Below, piece by piece: positions 1 to 8,817 of a stretch of DNA of 64,000 nt; the first letter of the stretch is position 1; the number at the start of each line of letters is the position of its first letter. The stretch spans positions 3,472,001 to 3,536,000 of the forward strand of contig NZ_CP154262.1 in assembly GCF_039529835.1 (NCBI RefSeq), written 5' to 3'. The position numbers and the translations under genes were made by a program. Source of the DNA: Arthrobacter sp. TMP15. GTDB taxonomy: Bacteria; Actinomycetota; Actinomycetes; Actinomycetales; Micrococcaceae. The notes beneath the pieces were generated by a model, which saw only the letters and a list, made by a program, of their open reading frames with translations, made no database searches and had not been told where the DNA came from.

Positions 1-535
1 TTGGCGCCACGAGAAGAAGGCGCCCACCCGCTGCCTGCTCTCGATCGGAAGTAGCTGGCGCCAGCGCGGAGAAAGGATCATACTGCCCAAGCACTTTACT
101 AGAGAGAAACGCCAGGGCGCCGCCCAGCTGTGCACCAGTGACGGTGGCACTCACGGCCGTGCTTGAGCCCCCGGGGACCGGTTTCCCCCCGGCTTCTTGT
201 GCACTCTGGGCCTGCTTGGCTGCCACGGCACGCAGCACGGGGTCCATCATGACGGCGAAACTTTGCGTATTGGCCTTGGCCCATGAGGCCCGGTCTACCA
301 CCAGTACCTCGGAGTCATGCAAGTCCTTGGCGGCCTCAAGCCGACTGATTTCATGCACGTATGGAACTGAGCGTTCAGCCATCAGGCGCAGGTTGTCCAC
401 GGCTGCGGAGATTTCGGAACCGGTCAGCGCCGGACCGGCCGGTGCCAAGTTGGCGGCCGTCTTAGCGGCCAACTCCCAATTGACCATGCTGGGAGAAGTG
501 GACGGTGTCGTTGCGGAGTTGCTCTGCGGAGTCAT
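1..535 (-). CDS. Zinc-dependent metalloprotease, F420-biosynthesis-associated family (partial)
   Basis: This gene runs off the left edge; only the first ~178 codons are present. The start is the ATG at 535 (minus strand). The translation carries hallmarks of the DUF2342 / 'coenzyme F420 biosynthesis-associated' zinc metallopeptidase family of actinobacteria: VNWELAAKTAANLAPAGP near the N-terminus, then VVDRASWAKAN, then VTGAQLGGALAFLSSKVLGQ followed by YDPF and GGRLLLVAP. The catalytic HExxH helix would lie beyond the edge and is not seen. It follows dacB on the same strand with a ~55 bp gap, an arrangement usual in Arthrobacter-type genomes, where tilS, hpt and ftsH come next. The family link to F420 is historical, so the substrate is unknown. 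Confidence 0.85.
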   Translation of the reverse strand, partial: MTPQSNSATTPSTSPSMVNWELAAKTAANLAPAGPALTGSEISAAVDNLRLMAERSVPYVHEISRLEAAKDLHDSEVLVVDRASWAKANTQSFAVMMDPVLRAVAAKQAQSAQEAGGKPVPGGSSTAVSATVTGAQLGGALAFLSSKVLGQYDPFSALAPATSDREQAAGGRLLLVAP

Positions 536-590
536 GGAACCATCAGACCACAAAACCCTGACTGCCTGCTGGCCCCTGCGCCCTGCGCCC

Positions 591-2021
591 CTAGCTTGAC
601 GCCAAGACGCTCGCGGCTCTGTCAACCACTGACCGGGCGGGGATGGGGCCACCGGTCAATCCGTTAGCCATCATTGAAAAGACAAGTATGCGCCCTTGTG
701 AGTTCACTACGTAGCCTGACAGCGATGTGACAAGGTTCAAGGATCCGGTCTTGGCGCGGACCAACCCTGCTCCGTCAAGCGATGGTGCTGAAACAAAACG
801 GTGCGCCAAAGAACCTGTGAGCCCTGCGATGGGAAGGCCAGGCAGGGCCTGGCCAATCTCTGCTGCCGGGTCCGCCAACATCAGAGACAGCATCTGAACT
901 AGCTGCTGGGAGCTGATCAAGTTCCCGGCTGCCAGACCGGAATTATCTGTGATGGAAATACCTGTCATCTCCAGCCCCAGCTCCTGAACCACCTGTCGAA
1001 CCGCGGCCACTGCCCCAGAGTTACTGGCTTCCTTGCCCAGTTTCGCCGCCGTCATACGGCCAAGAACTTCGGCTACGTAATTATCCGACTCTTCAAGCAT
1101 GTACCTGACCTGTTCGGTGACACTGGCCGATTTCACGGTCCCAAGTACCGCACCAGGCTGATTTGTCCCCGCACCATCAGCCGGAGGAGGTGCCTTGCCT
1201 CGGGTGATGGCCCCGGTTGTTTTAACTCCTGCATCCTCCAACGCCTGTGCAAACGCTTCCGCCACGGCAACAGCCGAATCTTGGGGACGAGGACCCGATA
1301 AAACTCCCGGGATATAGCGTCCTGCATAAAGTGCCATGGGGAAAATGGGGGCAATCTCGCCTACCTCAACATCACCATCACCCCACTTGGGGTTCAATGC
1401 AGGTCCCGTGAACAAAGTGTCATCAATGCTCAGCGTTGCTGGACCTGTGACTCCCGCCGTTGCCAGAGTTTTAGCGGTTTGCTGCGCCAAGGTGGCCAGT
1501 CCAGCGTGCCCCATCGTTGAGTCCGCTCGGCTGGCACCTGCTGTCAGCAGCGAATCACCACCGGCTAATAACACAATCTCATTGGCCTTGGACCCTGCTA
1601 TGGCTTGGGTACTGAACTGTGTGCTTGGTCCGAGCGTTTTAAGAACGGCACCCGCTGTCAAAAGTTTCAGGTTAGAGGCAGGAGTCCTGGCTTTTTCGCC
1701 GTCCTGGGAGAACAGCGTCTCGCCTGTCAGCGCATCGGTGACGTACATGCTGAAGGTTCCCTCGCCGTCGAACATCAAGGCTTTCTTCAACCCGGCAGAA
1801 AGCGCACCAGGATCGGGGATGGGCGCGGTGGCCGCAAGCGGGGAGACACCGGAAATTTCGCCAAGTGATGTGGGTGCCTGCTGTGCCGCCGGCAGCACAA
1901 CTACCGAGCCCGGGTCAAGCGGGAAGAACGCCGGGATCACTTGCAGGCCCACGGGAACACTCACAGCGGCGAGTGCACATACGAGCAGGCCGCTCGTCAC
2001 CACTTTTGACGTGCGTCCCAT
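591..2021 (-). CDS. dacB: D-alanyl-D-alanine carboxypeptidase / endopeptidase (PBP4 family)
   Basis: Low-molecular-weight penicillin-binding protein of the S13 peptidase class, which trims or cuts peptidoglycan cross-links outside the membrane. All three active-site motifs are visible: SxxK in [12 protein letters not shown], SxN in [13 protein letters not shown] and KTG in [11 protein letters not shown], the last near the C-terminus. I take the ATG at 2021 ([20 protein letters not shown]), which puts a signal-anchor helix at the N-terminus; the frame stays open 21 codons further upstream to 2084, but those residues do not look like a leader. Length is about 476 residues, normal for PBP4. It is divergent from ppa and likely co-transcribed with the downstream metalloprotease gene. 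Confidence 0.92.
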   Translation of the reverse strand: MGRTSKVVTSGLLVCALAAVSVPVGLQVIPAFFPLDPGSVVVLPAAQQAPTSLGEISGVSPLAATAPIPDPGALSAGLKKALMFDGEGTFSMYVTDALTGETLFSQDGEKARTPASNLKLLTAGAVLKTLGPSTQFSTQAIAGSKANEIVLLAGGDSLLTAGASRADSTMGHAGLATLAQQTAKTLATAGVTGPATLSIDDTLFTGPALNPKWGDGDVEVGEIAPIFPMALYAGRYIPGVLSGPRPQDSAVAVAEAFAQALEDAGVKTTGAITRGKAPPPADGAGTNQPGAVLGTVKSASVTEQVRYMLEESDNYVAEVLGRMTAAKLGKEASNSGAVAAVRQVVQELGLEMTGISITDNSGLAAGNLISSQQLVQMLSLMLADPAAEIGQALPGLPIAGLTGSLAHRFVSAPSLDGAGLVRAKTGSLNLVTSLSGYVVNSQGRILVFSMMANGLTGGPIPARSVVDRAASVLASS

Positions 2022-2208
2022 ACTGCAGGCAATTCCTTCGTCTGTGATGGTCCCTGCGTGCAATTGGCTGCAGGAATTGGGCAATAATGGGCCTAGAAGG
2101 TCCAGGCGGGTTTCGGCGCAGCGAAAGCGCCTATATCCTCAGTCTAGACGGAATTTTTGTGCGCGGGCTCGCCCGGTCTCGCACACCAACATATTCAGGA
2201 GCACAACG

Positions 2209-2697
2209 ATGAAGCACGACGTCACTATCGAGATCCCCCGTGGATCACGTGTTAAGTATGAAGTTGACCACGAGACCGGCCGTGTACGCCTGGACCGTGT
2301 GCTGTTTACGTCCATGGCGTACCCCACCCATTACGGCTTCTTTGATGACACTCTGGGCGAAGACGGCGATCCTCTTGACGCACTCGTGATGCTGCAGGAT
2401 TTTGATCTGCACCCGGGCGTAGTTGTTGATGCCCGCCCCATCGCAGTTTTTAACATGACCGATGAATCCGGCGGAGACGCCAAGGTTTTGTGTGTTGTTG
2501 ATGACAAGCGTTTTGATCACATCCAGGAGCTCTCCGACGTGGACGATTTCTTGGTCAAGGAAATCGAGCACTTCTTCACCCGTTACAAGGATCTGGAACC
2601 CGGCAAATGGGTCAAGGCTGCGGGCTGGGACAACCGCGCCGCCGCGGAGACCGAGCTGAACGCATCCATTCAACGGTTCAAAGACACCCAGCACTAA
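2209..2697 (+). CDS. ppa: Inorganic pyrophosphatase
   Basis: Soluble family I pyrophosphatase that hydrolyses PPi from biosynthetic reactions to phosphate using Mg2+. The start is the ATG at 2209, preceded by AGGAG; the frame is open far upstream, but that part is antisense to dacB. The 162-residue product opens [20 protein letters not shown] and contains the metal-binding signature [10 protein letters not shown] and the YPTHYGF motif typical of bacterial PPases. It is followed at once by a strong hairpin terminator at 2713-2750, so it looks monocistronic. Confidence 0.97.
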   Translation: MKHDVTIEIPRGSRVKYEVDHETGRVRLDRVLFTSMAYPTHYGFFDDTLGEDGDPLDALVMLQDFDLHPGVVVDARPIAVFNMTDESGGDAKVLCVVDDKRFDHIQELSDVDDFLVKEIEHFFTRYKDLEPGKWVKAAGWDNRAAAETELNASIQRFKDTQH

Positions 2698-2712
2698 TTA
2701 TTTCCTGAAACA

Positions 2713-2750
2713 AAAAAGCGGCGCTCACCTTCACAGGTGGCGCCGCTTTT
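2713..2750. terminator. Bidirectional terminator between ppa and HAD gene
   Basis: A GC-rich hairpin whose arms begin with A-runs and end with T-runs (AAAAGCGGCGC ... GCGCCGCTTTT), with one bulged base and a four-base loop. It serves the convergent ppa and the HAD gene ending at 2770. Confidence 0.85.
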
Positions 2751-2769
2751 CAACCCAAAAGGGCTCGGG

Positions 2770-3615
2770 CTAGAGCAGGCTGTGCAGGATGGTGGCCAAA
2801 CCGTCGTCGTATACGGAGGCCGTAATCTCATTTGCTGCGGCTCTCACGTCCGGTTCGGCCTGGCCCATGGCAACTCCCCTGCCTGCCCAACGAAGCATAT
2901 CGATGTCATTGGAACCATCACCCACGGCGACTGTCAGTTCCCGAGTGATGCCCAGCCTCACGCGCAGCTTCTCCAGCGCAGAGGCTTTGGTGACGCCCAT
3001 TGCGGCAATGTCCAGCCAGGCGCTCCAACCCACCGCGTAGGTCACCCCATGCAGGCCGGCTGCGGCAATGGCGGCACTAAATTCTGCCGTGCTGGCCTCG
3101 GCAGAATTGACCACAACCCGCACCGCCTCAGCTTCTAGCAAGTGATGGAAGTCCACCCCGCGGGCTTCAATGCCGAAACTGGGGTCTTGGAAACGGGAGG
3201 TTGAGAGAAAGTCCCCATTGGCATCTTCCAAGGCAAAGCGCGCGCCAGGGATTTTTTCTCGCAACGTGGTCAGGGCTAGTTTGGGGCTAAACGTTTCGCG
3301 GTCAATAATTTCATAGCCAAGATCCAGTGCGGGATCCAGCCGGAGGGTCACACCGCCGTTGGAGCACACGGCGTAGCCGCGGACCAAGCCCAGTAGCTCA
3401 AGGACGGGCAGCACTGCGCCTAAGGAGCGCCCGGTGGAGATAATGACCTCGTGACCGGCTGCGACAACGGCGCGAGCAGCGTGCCTAACAGTGTCGGTCA
3501 TTACTCCGTCATGGTCCACCAGGGTGCCGTCTACATCAAGGGCCACCAGGAAGTTCTGTGTTGCTATTGACCGGTCATCGATGCCAGGTTTTGCGGAATT
3601 TGCAGTAATTGTCAT
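2770..3615 (-). CDS. HAD-superfamily Cof-type sugar-phosphate phosphatase
   Basis: A 281-residue Cof/YbiV-like haloacid dehalogenase hydrolase. Motif I is LVALDVDGTLVDHDG (the first Asp is the nucleophile), motif II is VIISTGRSLG, the motif III lysine lies in VTKASALEKL and motif IV is VAVGDGSNDIDMLRWAG. The long C2 cap between motifs II and III is typical of the IIB subclass. Substrates in this class are sugar phosphates or flavin nucleotides and cannot be read from sequence. A second, different Cof-type HAD lies at 19980-20795. About 210 bp separate it from the end of serS, with a perfect AT-rich inverted repeat in between. Confidence 0.85.
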   Translation of the reverse strand: MTITANSAKPGIDDRSIATQNFLVALDVDGTLVDHDGVMTDTVRHAARAVVAAGHEVIISTGRSLGAVLPVLELLGLVRGYAVCSNGGVTLRLDPALDLGYEIIDRETFSPKLALTTLREKIPGARFALEDANGDFLSTSRFQDPSFGIEARGVDFHHLLEAEAVRVVVNSAEASTAEFSAAIAAAGLHGVTYAVGWSAWLDIAAMGVTKASALEKLRVRLGITRELTVAVGDGSNDIDMLRWAGRGVAMGQAEPDVRAAANEITASVYDDGLATILHSLL

Positions 3616-3718
3616 ACCTCAAGTAGAACAGAGCGTGCTTTGAAGTTGCCATGGCGTGGCCCACATCATTGAATGAACAGTGGGTAAATAGCTGCTACTG
3701 GGCCTAGGAGTGAGAGGA

Positions 3719-3757
3719 GTTAATACTCACACTCTTATGCACACTGTGAGTATTAAC
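3719..3757. repeat. Perfect 13-bp AT-rich inverted repeat
   Basis: Arms 3719-3731 (GTTAATACTCACA) and 3745-3757 (TGTGAGTATTAAC) are exact reverse complements around a 13-base spacer. It lies about 100 bp upstream of the HAD start, after serS. It lacks the GC-rich stem and T-tract of the other terminators here, so an operator or a recombination-type site is at least as likely as a weak serS terminator. Confidence 0.6.
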
Positions 3758-3828
3758 CCGGTGTTCACCTCGCGGCAGAAACCTGCCACAGACAGCGCCA
3801 GCAGAAACAGGCGTTAGTAGCCGTTCCG

Positions 3829-5106
3829 CTACAGGACCGGGAACACTTCCATGCCACCCAAATATTTGCGCAGCGCAACAGGGACATTGACGGAGCCGTC
3901 GGCGTTCTGGTGGTGTTCCAGGATGGCCACGATCCAGCGAGTGGTTGCTAGCGTGCCGTTGAGTGTAGCAACCGCGCGGGTGCCACCCTTGCCGCCGTCG
4001 TCCGCTGCGAGGCGTTCGCGGATATTCAAACGGCGTCCCTGATAGCTGGTGCAATTAGAGGTGGAGGTCAGTTCACGGTAGTCCCCCTGCGTAGGAACCC
4101 ATGCTTCACAGTCGAACTTGCGGGCTGCGGAACCACCCAAATCACCTGCCGCCGTATCAATGACACGGTAGGGCAGCTCCACCTTGGCAAGCATTTCCTC
4201 TTCCCATGCGAGCAGGCGCTGGTGTTCCTCCGCGGCCTTCTCCACAGTGGTGTAAACAAACATTTCCACTTTGTTGAACTGGTGGACGCGAATAATACCG
4301 CGGGTGTCCTTGCCGTGCGAACCGGCTTCGCGGCGGTAACAGGAGGACCATCCGGCGTACCTGAGGGGTTCCTGAACGTTGATGATTTCATTGCCATGGT
4401 AGCCCGCAAGAGCCACCTCGGAAGTGCCCACCAAGTACAGGTTGTCTTCGGCCAGGCGATAAATTTCTGCGTCGTGCTCAACATCAAAGCCTGTGCCGGC
4501 CATGGTTTCAGGCAGGACCAAAGTGGGGGTGATCATGGGTGTAAAGCCGGCCTCGATGGCCTGGTCCATAGCCATCTGCAACAACGCCAGTTCCAGGCGT
4601 GCGCCCACTCCCTTAAGGAAGTAGAAACGCGAACCGGAAACCTTGGCACCACGTTCCATATCGATGGCACCGATGAGTTCACCGATTTCCAGATGGTCTT
4701 TGGCCTTGAAGTCCGGGAATTCACGCGGGGTACCAACGGTCTTCAGGACGATGAAGTCATCCTCGCCCCCCTCGGGGACACCTTCTGAGATCAGGTTGGC
4801 CATACTGCGCAAAAGCGAATCGGCCGTGGCAGCGGCCGTATCAGAGGCGGCTGAGGCGGCCTTTACTGCGGACGCCAACTCCTTGACCTCAGCCAGAAGA
4901 GTTTGCTTTTCTTCACCCTTGGCTTTCGCAACTTTTTTACCAAACGCATTCTGCTCGGCGCGCAGTGCCTCAAAAGAGGTAATTGCGGCCTTGCGGGCGC
5001 TATCAGCGGCGATGATGGAGTCCACCACAGACGGTTCGGCACCGCGGGCACGCTGGCTGGCACGGTATATTTCAGGATTTTCGCAGAGGTCTCGTACATC
5101 GATCAC
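3829..5106 (-). CDS. serS: Seryl-tRNA synthetase
   Basis: Class II aminoacyl-tRNA synthetase charging tRNA-Ser in the cytosol. The 425-residue protein starts at GTG ([20 protein letters not shown]), the canonical SerRS beginning. It has the N-terminal long coiled-coil arm (about residues 30-100, rich in Ala, Lys and Glu), class II motif 2 around the [14 protein letters not shown] segment, and motif 3 in [20 protein letters not shown] near the C-terminus. An AAGGGA lies almost against the start codon. It is divergent from the lipid kinase gene with only 51 bp between the starts. Confidence 0.97.
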   Translation of the reverse strand: MIDVRDLCENPEIYRASQRARGAEPSVVDSIIAADSARKAAITSFEALRAEQNAFGKKVAKAKGEEKQTLLAEVKELASAVKAASAASDTAAATADSLLRSMANLISEGVPEGGEDDFIVLKTVGTPREFPDFKAKDHLEIGELIGAIDMERGAKVSGSRFYFLKGVGARLELALLQMAMDQAIEAGFTPMITPTLVLPETMAGTGFDVEHDAEIYRLAEDNLYLVGTSEVALAGYHGNEIINVQEPLRYAGWSSCYRREAGSHGKDTRGIIRVHQFNKVEMFVYTTVEKAAEEHQRLLAWEEEMLAKVELPYRVIDTAAGDLGGSAARKFDCEAWVPTQGDYRELTSTSNCTSYQGRRLNIRERLAADDGGKGGTRAVATLNGTLATTRWIVAILEHHQNADGSVNVPVALRKYLGGMEVFPVL

Positions 5107-5116
5107 TCCCTTAGCC

Positions 5117-5154
5117 TATCCAATCAAAACAACTTCACGGGATAAGATTGGATA
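5117..5154. promoter_or_regulatory. Shared divergent promoter region of serS and lipid kinase
   Basis: The 51-bp divergent spacer carries perfect 9-bp arms TATCCAATC (5117-5125) and GATTGGATA (5146-5154). With so little room, promoters for both genes must overlap, and the arms may hold the two -10 regions or a symmetrical operator. The 5158 start has no good Shine-Dalgarno, so a leaderless transcript is possible there. Confidence 0.4.
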
Positions 5155-5157
5155 ATC

Positions 5158-6225
5158 ATGCCAACTGAAATACTTGTAGCCATCATTGTGGCGGCCATTG
5201 TGCTCGCCGCTGCCATCAGCTGGCTGGGTGTGCGCAAACTCGCCCAGAAGCATACCCGCAGCGCTGTGGGCGATTTCCCGCACAAGATCCATCTTGCAAA
5301 ACAGCAGGTTGTGTTTATCTATAACCCCGCCAAGCATGGGTCCACGGATGCCAAGACGCTCATCACCCGCTCCGTGTCGAAAGCTGGCTGGCCCGCCCCC
5401 ATTTTTCTGGAAACCACCGTTGAAGATCCTGGTTTTTCCATGGCTGCTGCGGCGCTGGATGCCAAGGCCGACGTCGTTATTGTGGGCGGTGGTGATGGCA
5501 CAGTTCGCGCTGTGGCCCAGACCCTACGGCATACCGAGGTGCCCCTTGCCATCATTCCCTTGGGCACCGGGAACCTGCTGGCCCGGAACCTGAAACTGGA
5601 TGTCACTGACATTGCTGGCAACGTCCAGATTGCCTTGTTTGGGCATCAACGCCACATAGATGCCGGTCTGATGGAAATTGAGGATGGCGTTACAGGGTCC
5701 GTCTCCAAACATTCTTTTATGGTGATCGCCGGACTCGGCATGGACGCCGACGTCATGAACGACACCAAATCCAAGCTGAAAGCGCACGTAGGCTGGCTCG
5801 CCTACAGTGAGGCCGGGCTGCGCCACATGGCTGGGGCGCGCAAAAAAGTCAGCATTGCTTTAGATGATGAACCGGCTCAGCAGCGCAAGGTCCGTTCGGT
5901 GCTGTTTGCCAACTGCGGCTTGTTGCCCGGTGGCATTGATTTTGTTCCTGGCGCTTTGATTGACGACGGCGTCTTGGACGTTGTGGTGATCAGCCCACGC
6001 AGCGCTTTTGGCTGGATGGCGATGGCAGGCAAGGTGGTATTTCAGCACAAGAATCACTTGCCGGTCATTGACTTTTACCGCTCCCAAAATCTGGTTATTC
6101 GCACAGTCATGCCCGTTGAAACCCAGATTGACGGCGATCCCACGGGCCCTGCCACGTGCGTGAAGGTCAGTGTGGAAACCAAAGCGGTCTTGGTGCGCGT
6201 GGCCGCGCCCAATAATCCCGTGTAG
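5158..6225 (+). CDS. Diacylglycerol kinase-like lipid kinase, membrane anchored
   Basis: A 355-residue protein of the DAGK/YegS-like lipid kinase family. Residues ~5-25 (EILVAIIVAAIVLAAAISWL) form an N-terminal membrane helix; the catalytic domain follows. The nucleotide-binding motif is VVIVGGGDGTVRAVAQ and the second family motif is LAIIPLGTGNLLARNL. The N-terminal anchor fits a kinase acting on membrane lipids such as diacylglycerol. Actinobacterial relatives include DgkB and sphingosine-kinase-like enzymes, so the exact lipid is not fixed. The gene is divergent from serS and stands alone. Confidence 0.85.
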   Translation: MPTEILVAIIVAAIVLAAAISWLGVRKLAQKHTRSAVGDFPHKIHLAKQQVVFIYNPAKHGSTDAKTLITRSVSKAGWPAPIFLETTVEDPGFSMAAAALDAKADVVIVGGGDGTVRAVAQTLRHTEVPLAIIPLGTGNLLARNLKLDVTDIAGNVQIALFGHQRHIDAGLMEIEDGVTGSVSKHSFMVIAGLGMDADVMNDTKSKLKAHVGWLAYSEAGLRHMAGARKKVSIALDDEPAQQRKVRSVLFANCGLLPGGIDFVPGALIDDGVLDVVVISPRSAFGWMAMAGKVVFQHKNHLPVIDFYRSQNLVIRTVMPVETQIDGDPTGPATCVKVSVETKAVLVRVAAPNNPV

Positions 6226-6282
6226 CGCCGCCAGTTCAGCCCCGAAGGATTTCAGGGCCGGAGGCATCAGGGCCGAACGGGA

Positions 6283-6456
6283 TCAGTCGGTTTCGGGGCG
6301 CTGCGATTGTTCATTGATGAGGCGTTGCTCTTCATCGAAGCGCAACTCATTGGCGTCGTCGCCCTCATCCCCCACCGAGGTATCCGGACCCTCATCCTGA
6401 TCAGGATTGATGATAGTGCCGTCCTGGTGGCTATCTTTGGCTCCTTGGGCGTCCAT
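6283..6456 (-). CDS. Small acidic hypothetical protein
   Basis: A 57-residue, strongly acidic and hydrophilic product (MDAQGAKDSHQDG at the start, many Asp and Glu, no Cys, no membrane segment). I chose the ATG at 6456 because GAAAGGGG lies about 10 bases upstream; the frame stays open 38 codons further but those residues have a different, basic composition. Composition suggests an intrinsically disordered cytosolic protein. No function recognised. It is convergent with the lipid kinase gene. Confidence 0.5.
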   Translation of the reverse strand: MDAQGAKDSHQDGTIINPDQDEGPDTSVGDEGDDANELRFDEEQRLINEQSQRPETD

Positions 6457-6602
6457 GGCTACCAGCCCCTTTCTGTTCCTGCTGTGTTTACGCTCGGTGC
6501 CCGGCTTACTCGCCGAATACTCAAAGCATAGGCTTGCTGAGCTCCGGCGGGAAGTAACACACCAAATCACGCTTTCTGGGTTAGCGCCCAGTCGCCGTGG
6601 CG

Positions 6603-7110
6603 CTACGGTCCCAACTCTTCTTCACGAAGACGATCCGCCAGGTCCAACTTAGTGTGTGTGGGCCAACCAGCATCCGAATCTTTTCGCTTAACCGGCTCGA
6701 AGTATTCCCGAGCCGTGCCATACGCAACCCCGGCTTTGAGGGCTGTTGCCGCCAAAGTGGCGCCAGAGGCATAAGCGCGCAATACCAGTGCTTCCTGGCT
6801 GGAGAGTTGCGGACGCGGCTCCCGCTTATCGGTGCTTACTCCCGGTGCTGAGAAGGAACACCAGTTCCGGGCTGACTTCAAGTGTTCCTGCCGCGGCGTC
6901 GCTGTCCAAAACTCGACGGACGTTCTGTGCCGGCTGGGAATCATCTCGCAGGTTAAGATCAAGCAAAACAACATCGACGGCGCATTTGGCGTCGATGAAC
7001 TCCTGGACTGTCACAGCAACTATGACAAGCAAAACATCCTCTAGTGGCTCCATCCATGCGGCTAAACCCTGCATAAGCATGCGGTCATCATCTATCGCCG
7101 CAAGCGGATC
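6603..7110 (-). pseudogene. Decayed LuxR-type response regulator
   Basis: Two pieces of one response regulator lie in different frames. The N-terminal piece (about 7110 to 6826) reads AIDDDRMLMQGLAAWMEPLE and then VDVVLLDLNLRDD, the acidic pocket and phospho-acceptor region of a receiver domain. It has no start codon before an in-frame stop at its 5' end. The C-terminal piece (6603 to about 6860) reads LSSQEALVLRAYASGATLAA and then AYGTAREYFEPVKRK, a LuxR-like helix-turn-helix. Where 50-60 residues of receiver should lie, the reading jumps straight to the linker, so there is an internal deletion plus a frameshift near 6830-6860. Family identity is by motif reading; loss of function is inferred from the missing start, deletion and frameshift. 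Confidence 0.75.
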
Positions 7111-7269
7111 ATGCCGGCCACCGCAACTTCAGGGCGTCCCGTGCCGGTTGACACCAGAGTCAAGGCCCGCCACTGCAGCGCATGCCTACGTGTGAGTACC
7201 GTGGTCCCCCCAAGTAACCCTAGGGGCCAGATCAAAACACAAAACCTGACGTCAACCGGCGGCTAACTG

Positions 7270-7443
7270 GTAGTTAGTTGCAACAACGTTGGCACCGTCA
7301 ATGTGGAGGGCTTCGCCAGTTCTGCTGGCGCAGCAACGATCTCCACAGTCAACATCCAAGGGGATGCGAACGCTGTGAACTACTTAGGCGCCAAACCCCG
7401 GGTCACAACCAAAGGAGACGCAAACCGCGTCATGCCTGGCTAG
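7270..7443 (+). pseudogene. C-terminal remnant of a DUF3060-like repetitive protein
   Basis: On the plus strand a stop-bounded stretch reads CNNVGTVNVEGFASSAGAAT, then ISTVNIQGDANAVNYLGAKP, and ends in KGDANRVMPG and a stop at 7441-7443. The alternation of small, Val and Asn-Gly/Asp residues looks like the beta-repeat tail of DUF3060-type secreted actinobacterial proteins. A TAA sits directly upstream in frame, with no start codon or ribosome binding site. The last bases overlap the pheA stop. The family assignment is tentative. Confidence 0.4.
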
Positions 7444-8381
7444 CCGCAGAGCGACTGAACCCAAGCGGTTGCATCCTCAAAGGCTGAGTCGGAATTATAT
7501 GGGCGGATCAGTGGCGGGACCTTGTCTGCCCGGGGATAAGAACCCAGGAACCGCATGCCCGGGCTTACTCGGTGCAGACCGCGCAACGCATCGGCCACGC
7601 GAGCATCATGGATATGGCCGTCAACGTCAACACTAAAAATATAGTGGCCTAAAAATTGTCCTGTAGGGCGGGATTCAATACGACTCAAGTTCACCCCGCG
7701 GCTGGCAAACTGCTCAAGAATGGCCATCAACGCCCCAGGGTGGTCTTCGGGCAGCGGAATGGCAAGAGTAGTTTTATCCGCCCCTGTCGGTTGGGGTAGT
7801 GAGCCGGGCTGGCCAACCAGAACAAACCGTGTCACGGCTCCCAGGTTGTCTTCAATGCCTGAGGCCAAAATCGTGAGTCCGGTTTGTGCAGCCACCAATG
7901 GGGCGCAAACCGCAGCTTGGAACGCGTCGGTACCGCTGAGCAGCGCGTGTGCGGCAGCCGCTGTTGAATTTGCCGGCACATGGGTTGCCAACGGCAGGTG
8001 TTCGCCAAACCAGTCTCGAGTTTGCGCCCAAGCGTGCGGGTGAGTTCCCACAGCGGTGATGTCAGAAAGCCCGATCCCGGCAGGTGCTACCAGCACAAAG
8101 CTCACAGGCATCACCACCTCATGGAGGATTCGTAGCTCCACACCGTTGGAAATAGCATCCAGAGTTGCTGGCACGCCACCCTCAATGGAGTTCTCAATCG
8201 GCAACATCGCAGCAAATGCTTCACCGGCGCGCACCTTGGCCAGCGCCGCGGCCGCGTTGGTTGAGGGAATCCTCTTCGCGTTGACCGCCCCTGGTACTTG
8301 CAGCAGGGCGGCCTCGGTAAACGTCCCCTCCGGCCCAAGGAATGTCAGGGGCAGGGAGGAAGCATGGGGCACCGAAATCAT
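7440..8381 (-). CDS. pheA: Prephenate dehydratase
   Basis: Converts prephenate to phenylpyruvate, the committed step to phenylalanine. The 313-residue protein has the PDT domain (FLGPEGTFTEAALLQ at the start, then MLPIENSIEGGVPATLDAI), followed by a C-terminal ACT domain with the Phe-binding ESRP motif (LSRIESRPTGQFLGHYIF). It is monofunctional, with no chorismate mutase domain. Feedback inhibition by phenylalanine is expected from the ACT domain. The rhodanese gene lies 44 bp upstream on the same strand. Confidence 0.95.
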   Translation of the reverse strand: MISVPHASSLPLTFLGPEGTFTEAALLQVPGAVNAKRIPSTNAAAALAKVRAGEAFAAMLPIENSIEGGVPATLDAISNGVELRILHEVVMPVSFVLVAPAGIGLSDITAVGTHPHAWAQTRDWFGEHLPLATHVPANSTAAAAHALLSGTDAFQAAVCAPLVAAQTGLTILASGIEDNLGAVTRFVLVGQPGSLPQPTGADKTTLAIPLPEDHPGALMAILEQFASRGVNLSRIESRPTGQFLGHYIFSVDVDGHIHDARVADALRGLHRVSPGMRFLGSYPRADKVPPLIRPYNSDSAFEDATAWVQSLCG

Positions 8382-8425
8382 GGAAAACCTGTCTACGAAA
8401 TTGAGGCTAACAATTCTCTAATGTT

Positions 8426-8752
8426 CTAAAGAACGCGCGGGGGTTCCCCGTTAGTGGAGATCATGGGCTTCTGTGCTTCAAACCATGCGCCCATGCCGCC
8501 AACCACATTGAAGGCACTGTAGCCGTTTTGGTTCAGCCACGTGGTGGCCCGAAATGAACGGCCTCCTGTACGGCAGATGATGTTCAAGTCAGTGTCGGGA
8601 TCGAGTTCTTCCAGGCGTTCAGGCAACTGCTCCAATGGGATATGGATAGCACCATCAACGTGCCCTGCAACCCATTCATAATCTTCACGGACATCTAGAA
8701 TCACCGCGTCGCCACCTAGTTCGGCAACGGTGACATTCATGATCTCTGACAT
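8426..8752 (-). CDS. Single-domain rhodanese-like sulfurtransferase
   Basis: A 108-residue rhodanese domain protein of the GlpE/PspE type. The catalytic Cys60 lies in the loop CRTGGRS, the expected six-residue active-site loop, preceded by the conserved ILDVREDYEWVAGHVDGAIH. Such stand-alone domains move sulfane sulfur from thiosulfate or persulfides to cytosolic acceptors; the donor here is unknown. A good Shine-Dalgarno (AAGGAG, about 9 bases upstream) precedes the ATG at 8752. It is divergent from the peptide transporter gene. Confidence 0.88.
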   Translation of the reverse strand: MSEIMNVTVAELGGDAVILDVREDYEWVAGHVDGAIHIPLEQLPERLEELDPDTDLNIICRTGGRSFRATTWLNQNGYSAFNVVGGMGAWFEAQKPMISTNGEPPRVL

Positions 8753-8817
8753 GTGTTTTCTCCTTGGATCTAAAGCTCAATACTGGTTAAGGGTAGCCCT
8801 GTTCAGACATCCCGAAT

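Noticed and set aside
1336-2208. Long plus-strand frame upstream of ppa
   Set aside because: It is antisense to dacB; the real ppa start at 2209 has a good ribosome binding site and matches the family N-terminus.
7278-7487. Open frame of 69 codons on the plus strand beside pheA
   Set aside because: Trp/Arg/Cys-rich translation typical of an off-frame shadow; the neighbouring frame carries the more convincing repetitive-protein remnant.
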